Origin: Accumulibacter jenkinsii
Lineage (GTDB): Bacteria; Pseudomonadota; Gammaproteobacteria; Burkholderiales; Rhodocyclaceae
Direction of reading: 5' to 3'
Assembly: GCA_036625225.1 (NCBI GenBank)
Contig: JAZKUF010000003.1
Span: forward strand, 248,001-312,000
Length of the DNA: 64,000 bases
Shown: piece after piece, positions 25,721 through 33,280 of the stretch
Layout of the letters: every line of letters starts with the position of its first letter
Numbering within the stretch: position 1 is the first letter of the stretch
Program-made: the position numbers and the translations under genes
Notes under the pieces: generated by a model
Databases searched by the model: none
The model's input: only the letters and a program-made list of their open reading frames with translations
Told to the model about the DNA's origin: nothing

Positions 25721-26620
25721 TCAGGCAGCCGCCAGGGCCTCGGCGGCGATCTGGGCGGCGGTCTTGCCGATGATCGACAGGTCGTCGGCTTCCATGATGC
25801 CGAACTCCATCAGCAGCTCTTCGAGTTCGTCCATGGTCACCGGCGTCGGGATGACGAAGTTCTTGTTGTCGACGATCTTCTTCGCCAGCGTCCGGTACTC
25901 GTCGGCCTGCGGCGCCGTCGGGTCGTATTCGATCACCGTCATGCGGCGGATCTCGGCGTGCTGGACGATGTTGTGGCGCGGGATGAAGTGGATCATCGTC
26001 GTGCCGAGGCGGGCAGCCAGCGCCATGATCAGTTCGTCTTCGCGGTCGGTGTTGCGGCTGTTGCAGATCAGGCCGGCGAGACGAACACCGCCCGAGTTGG
26101 CATACTTGACGATGCCCTTGGCGATGTTGTTGGCGGCGTACATGGCCATCATTTCGCCCGAACAGACGATGTAGATTTCCTGCGCCTTGTTCTCGCGGAT
26201 CGGCATCGCGAAACCGCCGCAGACGACGTCGCCGAGCACGTCGTAGAAGACGAATTCGAGATCATCGTCATAAGCGCCTTCTTCTTCGAGGAAGTTGATG
26301 GCGGTGATGACGCCGCGTCCGGCACAGCCGACGCCTGGTTCCGGGCCACCGGATTCGACGCACTTGATGCCGCCGTAACCGACCGACATCACGTCCTCGA
26401 GTTCGAGGTCTTCGACCGAACCTGCTTCGGCGGCGAGTCCCATTACCGAGTTCTGCGCCTTGCTGTGCAGGATCAGGCGGGTCGAGTCGGCCTTGGGATC
26501 ACAGCCGACGATCATCACGCGCTTGCCGATCTCGGCCAGTGCGGCAACGAGGTTCTGGGTGGTGGTAGACTTGCCGATACCGCCTTTGCCGTAGATGGCG
26601 GCCTGACGAAGCTTTGCCAT
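25721..26620 (-). CDS. nifH: Nitrogenase iron protein (dinitrogenase reductase)
   Basis: 299 residues. The P-loop GKGGIGKSTTTQNL, the cluster ligands Cys-99 (GVGCAGRG) and the Cys in DVVCGGFAMP, and switch residues are all intact. Arg-102 in CAGRGVIT is the residue ADP-ribosylated by DraT, whose gene is divergent from nifH. The frame extends upstream past draT, but ATG at 26620 (MAKLRQAAIYGKGG) with AAGGAG just before it is the family start. First gene of the nif operon, behind a sigma-54 promoter. Confidence 0.98.
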   Translation of the reverse strand: MAKLRQAAIYGKGGIGKSTTTQNLVAALAEIGKRVMIVGCDPKADSTRLILHSKAQNSVMGLAAEAGSVEDLELEDVMSVGYGGIKCVESGGPEPGVGCAGRGVITAINFLEEEGAYDDDLEFVFYDVLGDVVCGGFAMPIRENKAQEIYIVCSGEMMAMYAANNIAKGIVKYANSGGVRLAGLICNSRNTDREDELIMALAARLGTTMIHFIPRHNIVQHAEIRRMTVIEYDPTAPQADEYRTLAKKIVDNKNFVIPTPVTMDELEELLMEFGIMEADDLSIIGKTAAQIAAEALAAA

Positions 26621-26698
26621 GATGCAATCTCCTTTTCTGAAATGCTGCGTTGAACTCATTTGAAGCAGGGAAAAATACCGCGCTCCTGACAGGGCTTG

Positions 26699-26714
26699 TG
26701 CACAGAGCGTGCCA
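26699..26714 (-). promoter_or_regulatory. Sigma-54 (-24/-12) promoter of nifHDK
   Basis: On the minus strand: TGGCACG-CTCT-GTGCA, matching the consensus TGGCACG-N4-TTGCA at all but one position, with GG and GC at the correct spacing. It is about 80 bases upstream of the nifH start, so the leader would be around 65-70 bases. RpoN promoters need an activator, here expected to be NifA. Confidence 0.8.
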
Positions 26715-26788
26715 GTTTTCGCGCGGCGGGCGCAAAGGCAGGCGGAGCAAGGCTTCCAGGAAATTGCCCGAGAATCGGCGAGGCGCCG

Positions 26789-27658
26789 ATGTCTGACATT
26801 CCGGCGGCGGTTTGTCGCGCTCCCGACAAGGGAAGCGAGGCCGAAGGGGGTGCGCCGACGCTGCCGCGGCTCGCCCGGCTGCCGATCAACCGCTGCAACC
26901 TGCCGGCGGCGATCCTCGGCGGGCTGACCTATCAACGGCATCCACAGCCGCTGCAGATCGATGGCGTCGCCGAACTGCACCGGCCGCTGTGGGCACTGCT
27001 CGATGACATTGCCGACGCGAGCGAGCGCGGCGAGCACTTTTCCGGCTACATGGCCAGGCACTTTGGTCTGCCGCCGGCGGCAGCTGCCGGCCAGGGCCAG
27101 ATCAGCCGGCGCGCGCGCGTGAACTACCTGCGGGTCGTTCGCGGCTGGGGCTTCGACAGCGAGAGCCGCGAAGCGGCGGTGCTGAAGGGCTGGGTCGAGT
27201 CGCGCTTCGGGCTCTGTCCGCGCCACCATGGCGAAGCGCTGCGCGAACCGGGCAGCGCCGCCTGGCAGCGCTATGTCGAAATGCGCGCGCAGGGCCTGCA
27301 GGGCACGCACGCGCTGGAGTCACAGATCGACCTGCTCTATGCCTATACGCAGTACGAACTCGCGCGGCAGTTTCCGCTGCGCACGCACCTGCGGCTGTAC
27401 CGCGGCGTCAACCGGCTCGCCGAGCACGAAACCGTGAGCGACAACCCGCGCGGCGACAAGGTGCTGCTGCTCAACAACGTGAATTCCTTCTCGCGCTCGC
27501 GCGAGCGCGCCGGCGAGTTCGGCGACGACCTGCTCGCGGTCGACGTGCCGCTGCCGAAGATCGCCTTCTTCAGCCAGCTGCTGCCCGGCATGCTGCGCGG
27601 CGAAGACGAATACGTGGTGATCGGCGGGCTCTATCGGGTACGGCTGGCGGGCTTTTAG
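26789..27658 (+). CDS. draT: NAD+-dinitrogenase reductase ADP-ribosyltransferase
   Basis: A 289-residue DraT. It transfers ADP-ribose from NAD+ to Arg-102 of NifH when ammonium rises or light/energy falls, switching nitrogenase off. Recognisable segments: LPINRCNLPAAILGGLTYQ near the N-terminus, FSGYMARHFGL, RARVNYLRVVRGWGFDSESR, the LYRGVN motif and NNVNSFSRSRERAGEFGD characteristic of the family, and PGMLRGEDEYVVIGG near the end. ATG at 26789 is chosen; an earlier in-frame start at 26696 would overlap the nifH promoter. draG, the hydrolase that reverses the modification, is usually next but is absent here, replaced by the chemosensory operon end. Confidence 0.93.
   Translation: MSDIPAAVCRAPDKGSEAEGGAPTLPRLARLPINRCNLPAAILGGLTYQRHPQPLQIDGVAELHRPLWALLDDIADASERGEHFSGYMARHFGLPPAAAAGQGQISRRARVNYLRVVRGWGFDSESREAAVLKGWVESRFGLCPRHHGEALREPGSAAWQRYVEMRAQGLQGTHALESQIDLLYAYTQYELARQFPLRTHLRLYRGVNRLAEHETVSDNPRGDKVLLLNNVNSFSRSRERAGEFGDDLLAVDVPLPKIAFFSQLLPGMLRGEDEYVVIGGLYRVRLAGF
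26813..26828. promoter_or_regulatory. NifA-type upstream activator site
   Basis: TGT-N10-ACA (TGTCGCGCTCCCGACA), the NifA recognition pattern, centred about 114 bases upstream of the -24 element. It lies inside the first codons of draT. The motif is short and could occur by chance, but its position relative to the promoter is typical. Confidence 0.6.
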
Positions 27659-27819
27659 ACGAGCGGCACGCGTCGGCCGAGAGCCGCCAACTCCGCCGCC
27701 AGGTTGACCGCAACGGTGGTTTTTCCGGTGCCACCCTTACGGTTGGAAATGGCGATGATAGGCGGCCCTCGCAGCGCTGTCGCCGCGATGGTGGGCGGCG
27801 GTTTATCGTCGTTGCTCAC
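27655..27819 (-). pseudogene. ParA/MinD-type ATPase, N-terminal stump
   Basis: 54 codons starting at a GTG (27817-27819), encoding the deviant Walker A P-loop segment IIAISNRKGGTGKTTVAVN and LAAELAALGRRV, then ending at a TAA that overlaps the draT stop. A full ParA would continue LLVDLDPQ with 200 more residues. The cut is at the exact border with the nif region, so a recombination or deletion removed the rest. ParA-like ATPases in chemosensory operons position arrays at the cell pole or midcell, which fits its place as last gene of the operon. Confidence 0.8.
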
Positions 27820-27850
27820 CTCAGGTGGCAGGGGATTTTTCCCGCCATCT

Positions 27851-28219
27851 TCAGGCCAGGGCACGCGCCACGGCCTGCCGCAAATCGTCCCGGGAGAAGG
27901 GCTTGGCAAGCGTTTCACTGACGCCAAGCAAAGCCGCCGATTCAAGGTTGAACTCGGCGCTGATCGAGCGTCGCCCACCCGACATGGCGATGATGGGAAT
28001 TTTTCTGCCCGAACGGGCCAGTTCCAGAATGGTTTCGATGCCATCCTTGTGCGGCATCAGGATGTCGGTGATGATCAAATCGGGAGAGGACTGGGCGACC
28101 AGACGCAAGCCCTCTTCACCGTCTGTCGCTGCTCTGACTTGATGCTTATCGTGGGTCAGCATTTGCACCAGCATGGTGCGCAACTGTTCGTCGTCGTCAA
28201 TGATCAGAATGTGCGCCAT
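27851..28219 (-). CDS. Single-domain response regulator
   Basis: A 122-residue receiver domain with no output domain. Acidic pair in IIDDDEQLRTML, phospho-acceptor Asp in LIITDILMPHKDG, Ser/Thr switch in IIAMSGG and Lys in LAKPFS. It follows the histidine kinase by 22 bases, so it is the probable phosphate acceptor of that kinase. With no DNA-binding domain it must act on another protein or pass the phosphate on. Confidence 0.92.
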   Translation of the reverse strand: MAHILIIDDDEQLRTMLVQMLTHDKHQVRAATDGEEGLRLVAQSSPDLIITDILMPHKDGIETILELARSGRKIPIIAMSGGRRSISAEFNLESAALLGVSETLAKPFSRDDLRQAVARALA

Positions 28220-28241
28220 AGGGCTGTCTCTTCCTCCTGGG

Positions 28242-29291
28242 TTATTGATTGCCCGCTTCAGCGGCGGGAACGGGCAGGAAAACGCGAAACTCGGTACCGG
28301 TGTTTGGGCCGCTGGTCCGGCTATCCACCTCGATGACGCCCCCCAATTGGGTCACGATCCCATAGACCACCGAGAGGCCCAGTCCGCTGCCCTTGCTCGG
28401 CGCCTTGGTCGTAAAAAAGGGATCGAAGACGCGCTCGAGGACTTCCGGTGGCATGCCGCTGCCGTTGTCCGCAATCTCCAGGCAAACGCGTTCGCCCGCG
28501 TCCGGAGTCGCCGCCCGGGTTTCGGCGGCGGGCTGCGTAATCCGGATGGTGATGAGGCCGCAATCGCCCATTGCATCGGCGGCGTTGATGCAAAGATTCA
28601 GCACGATCTGCTGAATCTGGACGGGATCGGCGATGATCATCGCCCGCCCGATCGCTGCCTGGAATCTCAATTCCACGCTCGGCCGCAAGGAAGCGCGCAG
28701 CAACGCAATGGCTTCACCCGTCTCCGCCACCATATCCACCGGAACCGCCTTGAGTGGACTTTGTCGCGCGAAGGTGAGCATGCGCGCAACCAGGTCGCGC
28801 GCCCGCAGGCTGGCCTTCAGGATATGCTGGATGTTCTGCTTGCCGACCGTGCCCTCCGGCAGCTCGTCGCCGGTCATTTCGGCGAAACCGACGATGCTGC
28901 CGAGAATATTGTTGAAGTCATGGGCGATCCCTGCCGCCAGCGTGCCGACGGCTTCCAGCTTGCGCGACTGCTCGAGGCGGTCGTTGACCATGTTTTCATA
29001 GCGCTGCTCCATCTGCCGGCGGAACGTCATGCCATAGGCCATCGACATTTCAATCAGCGGGCGCGTCAGATACTCAGCGACCTCGGCGAGGCGAAGGTCG
29101 GGATGCGCCCTGGTCAACTGCAGGATAGCGTCATGATGGATGTTCGTCACCTCGTCAGGCGGCACCATCTGGTCCACCATCGATCGCCCCAGCTCGAAGG
29201 CCTCGGCCAGATAGCCCTCGATATTGTGGCTCGCGTCGGCCAATGCCACCCGTTCCAGAATATGAAAATAGTGATCCCGGTCCTGCTTCAT
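28242..29291 (-). CDS. Histidine kinase with RsbU-type N-terminal domain
   Basis: 349 residues. Residues about 25-100 align by eye with the N-terminal RsbT-binding domain of Bacillus RsbU: VPPDEVTNIHHDAI against IPPEEIISIHRKVL, and LIEMSMAYGMTFRRQ against LIEVMIGYGMAYQEH. The kinase part is NtrB-like: H-box GIAHDFNNILGSIVG with His-124, N-box LNLCINAADAMG, G1 DNGSGMPPEV, F FDPFFTTKAP, G2 GSGLGLSVVYG. No membrane segment. In Bacillus RsbU is a phosphatase activated by RsbT; here the catalytic part is replaced by a kinase, so RsbT binding would be predicted to control autophosphorylation. Confidence 0.9.
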   Translation of the reverse strand: MKQDRDHYFHILERVALADASHNIEGYLAEAFELGRSMVDQMVPPDEVTNIHHDAILQLTRAHPDLRLAEVAEYLTRPLIEMSMAYGMTFRRQMEQRYENMVNDRLEQSRKLEAVGTLAAGIAHDFNNILGSIVGFAEMTGDELPEGTVGKQNIQHILKASLRARDLVARMLTFARQSPLKAVPVDMVAETGEAIALLRASLRPSVELRFQAAIGRAMIIADPVQIQQIVLNLCINAADAMGDCGLITIRITQPAAETRAATPDAGERVCLEIADNGSGMPPEVLERVFDPFFTTKAPSKGSGLGLSVVYGIVTQLGGVIEVDSRTSGPNTGTEFRVFLPVPAAEAGNQ

Positions 29292-29310
29292 TGAGGGTCG
29301 GTTCGCCCGT

Positions 29311-29910
29311 TCAACCGGGGTGGCGATAGATCAGCACCGCGGCATCGTCGTTGCCCCGGGCCCACGAATCGAGGACCGAGGAAGCGCTCCCTTCGGGCGA
29401 CGCAGCGCTCTCTTCGAGCGTTTGCCGCAAGGCAAAAAACTCGTCAAGGCCGTCCGAATAGAGGGCCAGCACATCGCCAGGTTCGAGCGTATGGATTTCC
29501 GGCGTCAGCCGGGCGTAGCCGCCGCCGACGATGCCGCGGGCGCTGCCCAGATGCCGCTCCCGCCTGGCGTCGAGAAGCACCGCACGAATATTCCCCACCG
29601 AGGCCATCAGCAGGCGGTCGGTGGCAAATTCGACGACCGCAACGGCGAGCGCGACGCCGCGCGTATCGCGCAGCCGCGCATCGCAGTCGGCAAAAATCTC
29701 GTCGAAAGACCGTTCAACCCGGGCCGCGATGCAGGCGATCGCCGCTTCCGCGGCGTATGCCGCCTGCGGACCATGACCGAGACCGTCAGCGACCGCCATG
29801 ACGAGGCGCTCAGCCGAATGCCACCAGCCGCAGCGATCGCCACATTCCAGTTGCCCGGCCAGGGGGCGCGTTGCGCAACTGATCTGGCGGTTCTTGGCCG
29901 TTAGCACCAT
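29311..29910 (-). CDS. rsbX: RsbX-like PP2C-type phosphatase
   Basis: A 199-residue stand-alone PP2C/SpoIIE-type phosphatase domain. Metal-binding Asp residues lie in ECGDRCGWW, MAVADGLGHGPQA, ALYSDGLDEFF and GNDDAAVLI. In stressosome systems RsbX dephosphorylates RsbR and RsbS to reset the complex. The start overlaps the end of the preceding ATPase gene. The order RsbR-RsbS-RsbT-x-RsbX matches known modules. Confidence 0.88.
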   Translation of the reverse strand: MVLTAKNRQISCATRPLAGQLECGDRCGWWHSAERLVMAVADGLGHGPQAAYAAEAAIACIAARVERSFDEIFADCDARLRDTRGVALAVAVVEFATDRLLMASVGNIRAVLLDARRERHLGSARGIVGGGYARLTPEIHTLEPGDVLALYSDGLDEFFALRQTLEESAASPEGSASSVLDSWARGNDDAAVLIYRHPG

Positions 29911-30290
29911 TTGCGTGCCCTGACCGAAGTCCCATGACCGAGCCGAGTGTCGATCTCCATTTCGTCCATGAGTCGCTTCACCCCGGGCAGGCCGCAGCCC
30001 AGGCTGCCGGCGGTGCTGAACCCTTCCTGCATCGCCTGTTCGAGGTTGGCAATCCCCGGTCCGTAGTCAATCGCCTGCAGTTCGAGCCCGGGCCGGCCGG
30101 GCAGAACACGCACTTCGAAGCGTCCGCCGCCGGCATGAACCAGCAGGTTCGCGGCCAGCTCGGAAGCGGCCGTCGCCACGTAATGGGCCTGTACCGCGCC
30201 CAGACCGATGAACCGGGCGAAGCGCCGAGCGCATCGGGCGGCCTCGGCAATGTCCGATTCGCCGGTCACCTGGAGGGCAATCTCGTTCAT
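29901..30290 (-). CDS. Second RsbT-like GHKL ATPase/anti-sigma-type kinase
   Basis: A 129-residue GHKL domain starting MNEIALQVTGESDIAE; ATG overlaps the rsbT stop (ATGA). N-box ASELAANLLVHAGGG (Glu-44, Asn-48), G1 DYGPGIANLEQAM and G2 STAGSLGCGLPGVKRL are complete. It resembles RsbT more than RsbW in the G2 loop and in its place in the operon. It may be a second switch kinase acting on another STAS protein, such as the one at 33688, or it may form a pair with RsbT. Confidence 0.82.
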   Translation of the reverse strand: MNEIALQVTGESDIAEAARCARRFARFIGLGAVQAHYVATAASELAANLLVHAGGGRFEVRVLPGRPGLELQAIDYGPGIANLEQAMQEGFSTAGSLGCGLPGVKRLMDEMEIDTRLGHGTSVRARKWC

Positions 30291-30715
30291 TTCCGGGGCG
30301 CGCCGTTTCTCGGCCTGGACATGCTGATGGTCACGCGGGTCAGACCCGGCGCCGACTCGATCGCAAACGAATCCATCAGCCGGCGGGTGCCGGGCAAGCC
30401 CGCACCCAGACCGCCGCCCGTGCTGTAACCGTCTTTCATCGCCAGTTCGAGGTTGGCAATGCCATCGCCGTGATCCTCGACGACGATTCGAATGCGTAGC
30501 TCCCATTCATCGGAGACATCGGCAATTTCGCAGGTGCCGCCGCCGGCGTACTGCACGGCGTTGCGCGTCAGTTCGGAAACGGCGGTCGCGAGGCGCGTCT
30601 GCTCGGCAAAGCCGAAACCGATCTGCATGGCCAGCAGGCGGCTGGCGCTGCGCGCCCGGACGATATCGCCGGAATCGAGGACTGACACGGACTCAGGCGG
30701 GGTCTGGGCGGGCAT
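30287..30715 (-). CDS. rsbT: RsbT-like switch kinase
   Basis: A 142-residue GHKL serine/threonine kinase. The start ATG at 30715 overlaps the rsbS end; an upstream in-frame start would add 11 residues. N-box VSELTRNAVQYAGGGTC (Glu-48, Asn-52), G1 EDHGDGIANLE and G2 STGGGLGAGLPGTRRLMD, the latter typical of RsbT. In the stressosome it phosphorylates RsbR and RsbS on stress, leaves the complex and binds its downstream partner; here the partner is predicted to be the RsbU-domain kinase three genes downstream. Confidence 0.9.
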   Translation of the reverse strand: MPAQTPPESVSVLDSGDIVRARSASRLLAMQIGFGFAEQTRLATAVSELTRNAVQYAGGGTCEIADVSDEWELRIRIVVEDHGDGIANLELAMKDGYSTGGGLGAGLPGTRRLMDSFAIESAPGLTRVTISMSRPRNGAPRK

Positions 30716-31103
30716 CGTCGTCTCCGCGATCCATCGGCACATCACCACGCACGGCGATCAGCGCGCGCAGCCTCTTCAATCCCTGATCGAGGTTGAAGGT
30801 GCACTCGGCGCTGATCAGGTCGCGGCCCATCTCGACGAGCGTCACCGCGACAAAGGGCTGAACGCCGCAGATGACGACTTCGGAGCCGAGGAGCCTCGCC
30901 ATGCAGGCGGTTTCGTTGATGACCCGCGCCATGAAGGAGTCGACCACGTCGAGCGAGGTGATGTCGATCGCGATGCCCTGCGCTTCGACCTCGACGATCT
31001 TGCTCACCACGTCGTTCTGAAACTGCATCGCGTCAATGTCGGTGAGATCCACCTGGATCGAGGCGAGCAGGATCCGGTCGAGCCGGAGAATCGGAATCTT
31101 CAT
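30693..31103 (-). CDS. rsbS: RsbS-like stressosome scaffold (STAS domain)
   Basis: A 136-residue single STAS domain. The segment IAIDITSLDVVDSFMARVI has the phosphorylatable Ser (Ser-56) at the place of Ser-59 in Bacillus RsbS. The region TACMARLLGSEVVICGVQP is typical of the family. A charged C-terminal tail of about 20 residues extends beyond the usual end. ATG overlaps the rsbR stop (ATGA), a sign of translational coupling. Confidence 0.92.
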   Translation of the reverse strand: MKIPILRLDRILLASIQVDLTDIDAMQFQNDVVSKIVEVEAQGIAIDITSLDVVDSFMARVINETACMARLLGSEVVICGVQPFVAVTLVEMGRDLISAECTFNLDQGLKRLRALIAVRGDVPMDRGDDDARPDPA

Positions 31104-31978
31104 GGGTTCGATCCATTGATCGCGACGACGCGCCGACCGACGATCTTCAGCGCTTCGGCGAGGCCGGCGCGCAGGCTGGCGCGGCTGATGACCCCGGCGA
31201 AACTCAAGCCCAGCTTGGTCAGCGTCTGGGCTCCTTCGGCGCTGATGCCGGTCATCACGACGCGCGTGCCCAGGAGTTGGGCGGCGTCGATGGATTTCAT
31301 GATGTGACGGGCGACGCTGGTATCGAATACCGGCACGCCGGTGACATCGATCACCGTGACCGTGGCCTCGTACCTGCTGATCGATTCGAGCAGGCGTTCG
31401 GTGAACTGACGGGCCCGCAGGGTATCGATGACGCCCACCAGAGGCAGCATCAGCACCTGATCCCAGAGCCGGATCACCGGCGTGGACAGTTCCATCAATG
31501 AGACGCTCTGTTGGGCGATGATTCGTTCGCGGGTTTCGACATAAGCTTCGAAGGTGAGCAGCGACAGGCGGTCGAGGACGTCATTGACCGCGGTCAGGCA
31601 GGCGGCCATGTTCTCCGGCGAAGCGCTCAATCGACGGATGATGCGCCCGGTCAGGACATTCTTCAGCGCGAGCACGTATTGCGCCGTATCGGCCGGCTTG
31701 AAACCGGCTTTGGTGCGCTGCACGCTGAGCGCGCGGGCGCTCGCCGCGAGCGCGCTGGTGGCTGCGATATCGGGCGGCTCGTTGCCCGAATGGGCGGCAA
31801 AGATGCCGGTAAGCTGGTCAAGAAAATGGCTGGCATGATGCTTGAGCTCATCGACCCTGACCAGCCCCGGATAATGCTGACTCCACAGACGGATGACCTC
31901 GGCGAGCCACTGCTCCACAATGGCCGTCCGGTCCTCGGTCAGGAGATCGTCGAGGGGCGCAAGAAGCTTGATTGTCAT
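31100..31978 (-). CDS. rsbR: RsbR-like stressosome sensor protein
   Basis: 292 residues: an N-terminal helical sensor domain (about 1-160) of the RsbR/RsbRD-N kind, without a PAS or globin haem His that I can identify, and a C-terminal STAS domain (about 170-285). The STAS segment VTVIDVTGVPVFDTSVARHI contains the conserved Thr/Ser positions phosphorylated by RsbT. With RsbS it would form the pseudo-icosahedral stressosome core. Only one rsbR paralogue is present. It follows the membrane receptor gene by 38 bases. Confidence 0.9.
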   Translation of the reverse strand: MTIKLLAPLDDLLTEDRTAIVEQWLAEVIRLWSQHYPGLVRVDELKHHASHFLDQLTGIFAAHSGNEPPDIAATSALAASARALSVQRTKAGFKPADTAQYVLALKNVLTGRIIRRLSASPENMAACLTAVNDVLDRLSLLTFEAYVETRERIIAQQSVSLMELSTPVIRLWDQVLMLPLVGVIDTLRARQFTERLLESISRYEATVTVIDVTGVPVFDTSVARHIMKSIDAAQLLGTRVVMTGISAEGAQTLTKLGLSFAGVISRASLRAGLAEALKIVGRRVVAINGSNP

Positions 31979-32016
31979 GGCATTTCCTGGTGACTTTGGC
32001 GAAAATTTTGGCGACC

Positions 32017-33267
32017 TTAGAACAACTCGAATTTGGGCAACTCTTCTGCCCCTCCTGCCGCGCCGGCCGGGCTGGGCGCATGGCGTTCCTCGTTGGCGAT
32101 ATATTCGTCGAGCACGGCGCGCATCTGCAGCGGAAGTTCCGCCAGCGCCGCGCCGGCTTCGCCCAGGCGTTGCGGTAGCTGCCCGAAAACCTCGTTGCGC
32201 AGCACGACGGCCGTCACGGCACGCTCGATGCGTTGCCGGACCACGTCCTGGGACTGGATTTGCCCGAGCACTTCGGTAATCTCGAGCGCCAGGTTGGTGT
32301 TGTGCTTGGTCACCACGGAAAACAGCGTCCGGTAGTATTGGCGGATGTCGTCGTAGTTTTCCTGCAGTCTCCGGATCGACTCGACGATGGCCCCCGCTTC
32401 GGACACCTGCGCCTCGATCGGACTCAGCCGCAGGCCATTGAACATGGTCTGCTGGGCGTCCCTGAGCCCGCTTTCGATCAGCGTCGCCGCTTCGGCCGAG
32501 CGCAGGGAAAGTTTGCGCACCTCATCGGCCACGACCGAGAATCCCCGCCCGGCATCGCCGGCCCGCGCCGCTTCGATACTGGCGTTGAGCGCCAGCAAAT
32601 TGGTCTGCTTGCTGATTTCCTTGATGACCTTGATGAATCCACCGAGACCGTCGATCTCCTTGATGGCGGCGCTCTGGATGATCTCCATGTCGCGGCGGAT
32701 CATGTCCGGAAGGCTATGGACGAAGGCGTTGATCTTGATAATCGACGCGACGCTGCCTTCGATCTCCTGCTCCAGATTGCGCGCCGAGTCGCCGGAGTGG
32801 CCCAGATAATCGAGCAGGGTGGCGGCGGCATCGTTGAGCTTTCGTACCTGCTCGATCAAGGTCATCGCCGAGGATTCGGTGTCGTCGATGACCACCTGCA
32901 ACTGCTCGGTGATCGCGCCGTCGAGGCGCAAGTGGTGAGTGATCAGTTGCGACGTCTGCTGGCTGGCGTGCAGCGCGAAGCTGTCCTTGACGCCAATGCC
33001 CTCGGCGATCGCCGTCCTCGACCGTGCCGCCTCCTGGCGGACGACGAAGCCGGCGACGAGCAGCAGGAGGGAGGCGAATGCCAGCATCGAAAAGAGGCTG
33101 ACGACGGCGATTTCGGTGGTCTGGTTGACGCCCAGCGGCGAAAAAACGCGGGCGTGCAGCCAGGGCGATCCGACCCAGATCAGGCCGGCAAGCGCCAGCG
33201 CGGCCAGGGTCGCCGCCGCCAGGCGCGGCACCACTCCTTGCCCCGGCAGGCGATCGAAGAGGGTCAC
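32017..33267 (-). CDS. Membrane chemoreceptor-like protein (MCP)
   Basis: 416 residues with two membrane segments (about 14-32 and 54-72) and a very short region between them, so no real periplasmic sensor domain. The signalling tip EISKQTNLLALNASIEAARAGDAGRGFSV is shortened and lies at about residues 220-250. No HAMP segment is evident. The C-terminus has an Ala/Pro/Gly-rich linker and ends PKFELF, a layout reminiscent of tethering peptides, although it is not the standard NWExF pentapeptide. Its position between CheY and RsbR suggests it may link the array to the stressosome. Confidence 0.87.
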   Translation of the reverse strand: MTLFDRLPGQGVVPRLAAATLAALALAGLIWVGSPWLHARVFSPLGVNQTTEIAVVSLFSMLAFASLLLLVAGFVVRQEAARSRTAIAEGIGVKDSFALHASQQTSQLITHHLRLDGAITEQLQVVIDDTESSAMTLIEQVRKLNDAAATLLDYLGHSGDSARNLEQEIEGSVASIIKINAFVHSLPDMIRRDMEIIQSAAIKEIDGLGGFIKVIKEISKQTNLLALNASIEAARAGDAGRGFSVVADEVRKLSLRSAEAATLIESGLRDAQQTMFNGLRLSPIEAQVSEAGAIVESIRRLQENYDDIRQYYRTLFSVVTKHNTNLALEITEVLGQIQSQDVVRQRIERAVTAVVLRNEVFGQLPQRLGEAGAALAELPLQMRAVLDEYIANEERHAPSPAGAAGGAEELPKFELF

Positions 33268-33280
33268 CAGCAGCTCGCCA

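Noticed and set aside
26621..27310. N-terminal extension of NifH by about 230 residues
   Set aside because: The frame is open upstream only because draT lies on the other strand; the family start MAKLRQAAIY has its own ribosome-binding site.
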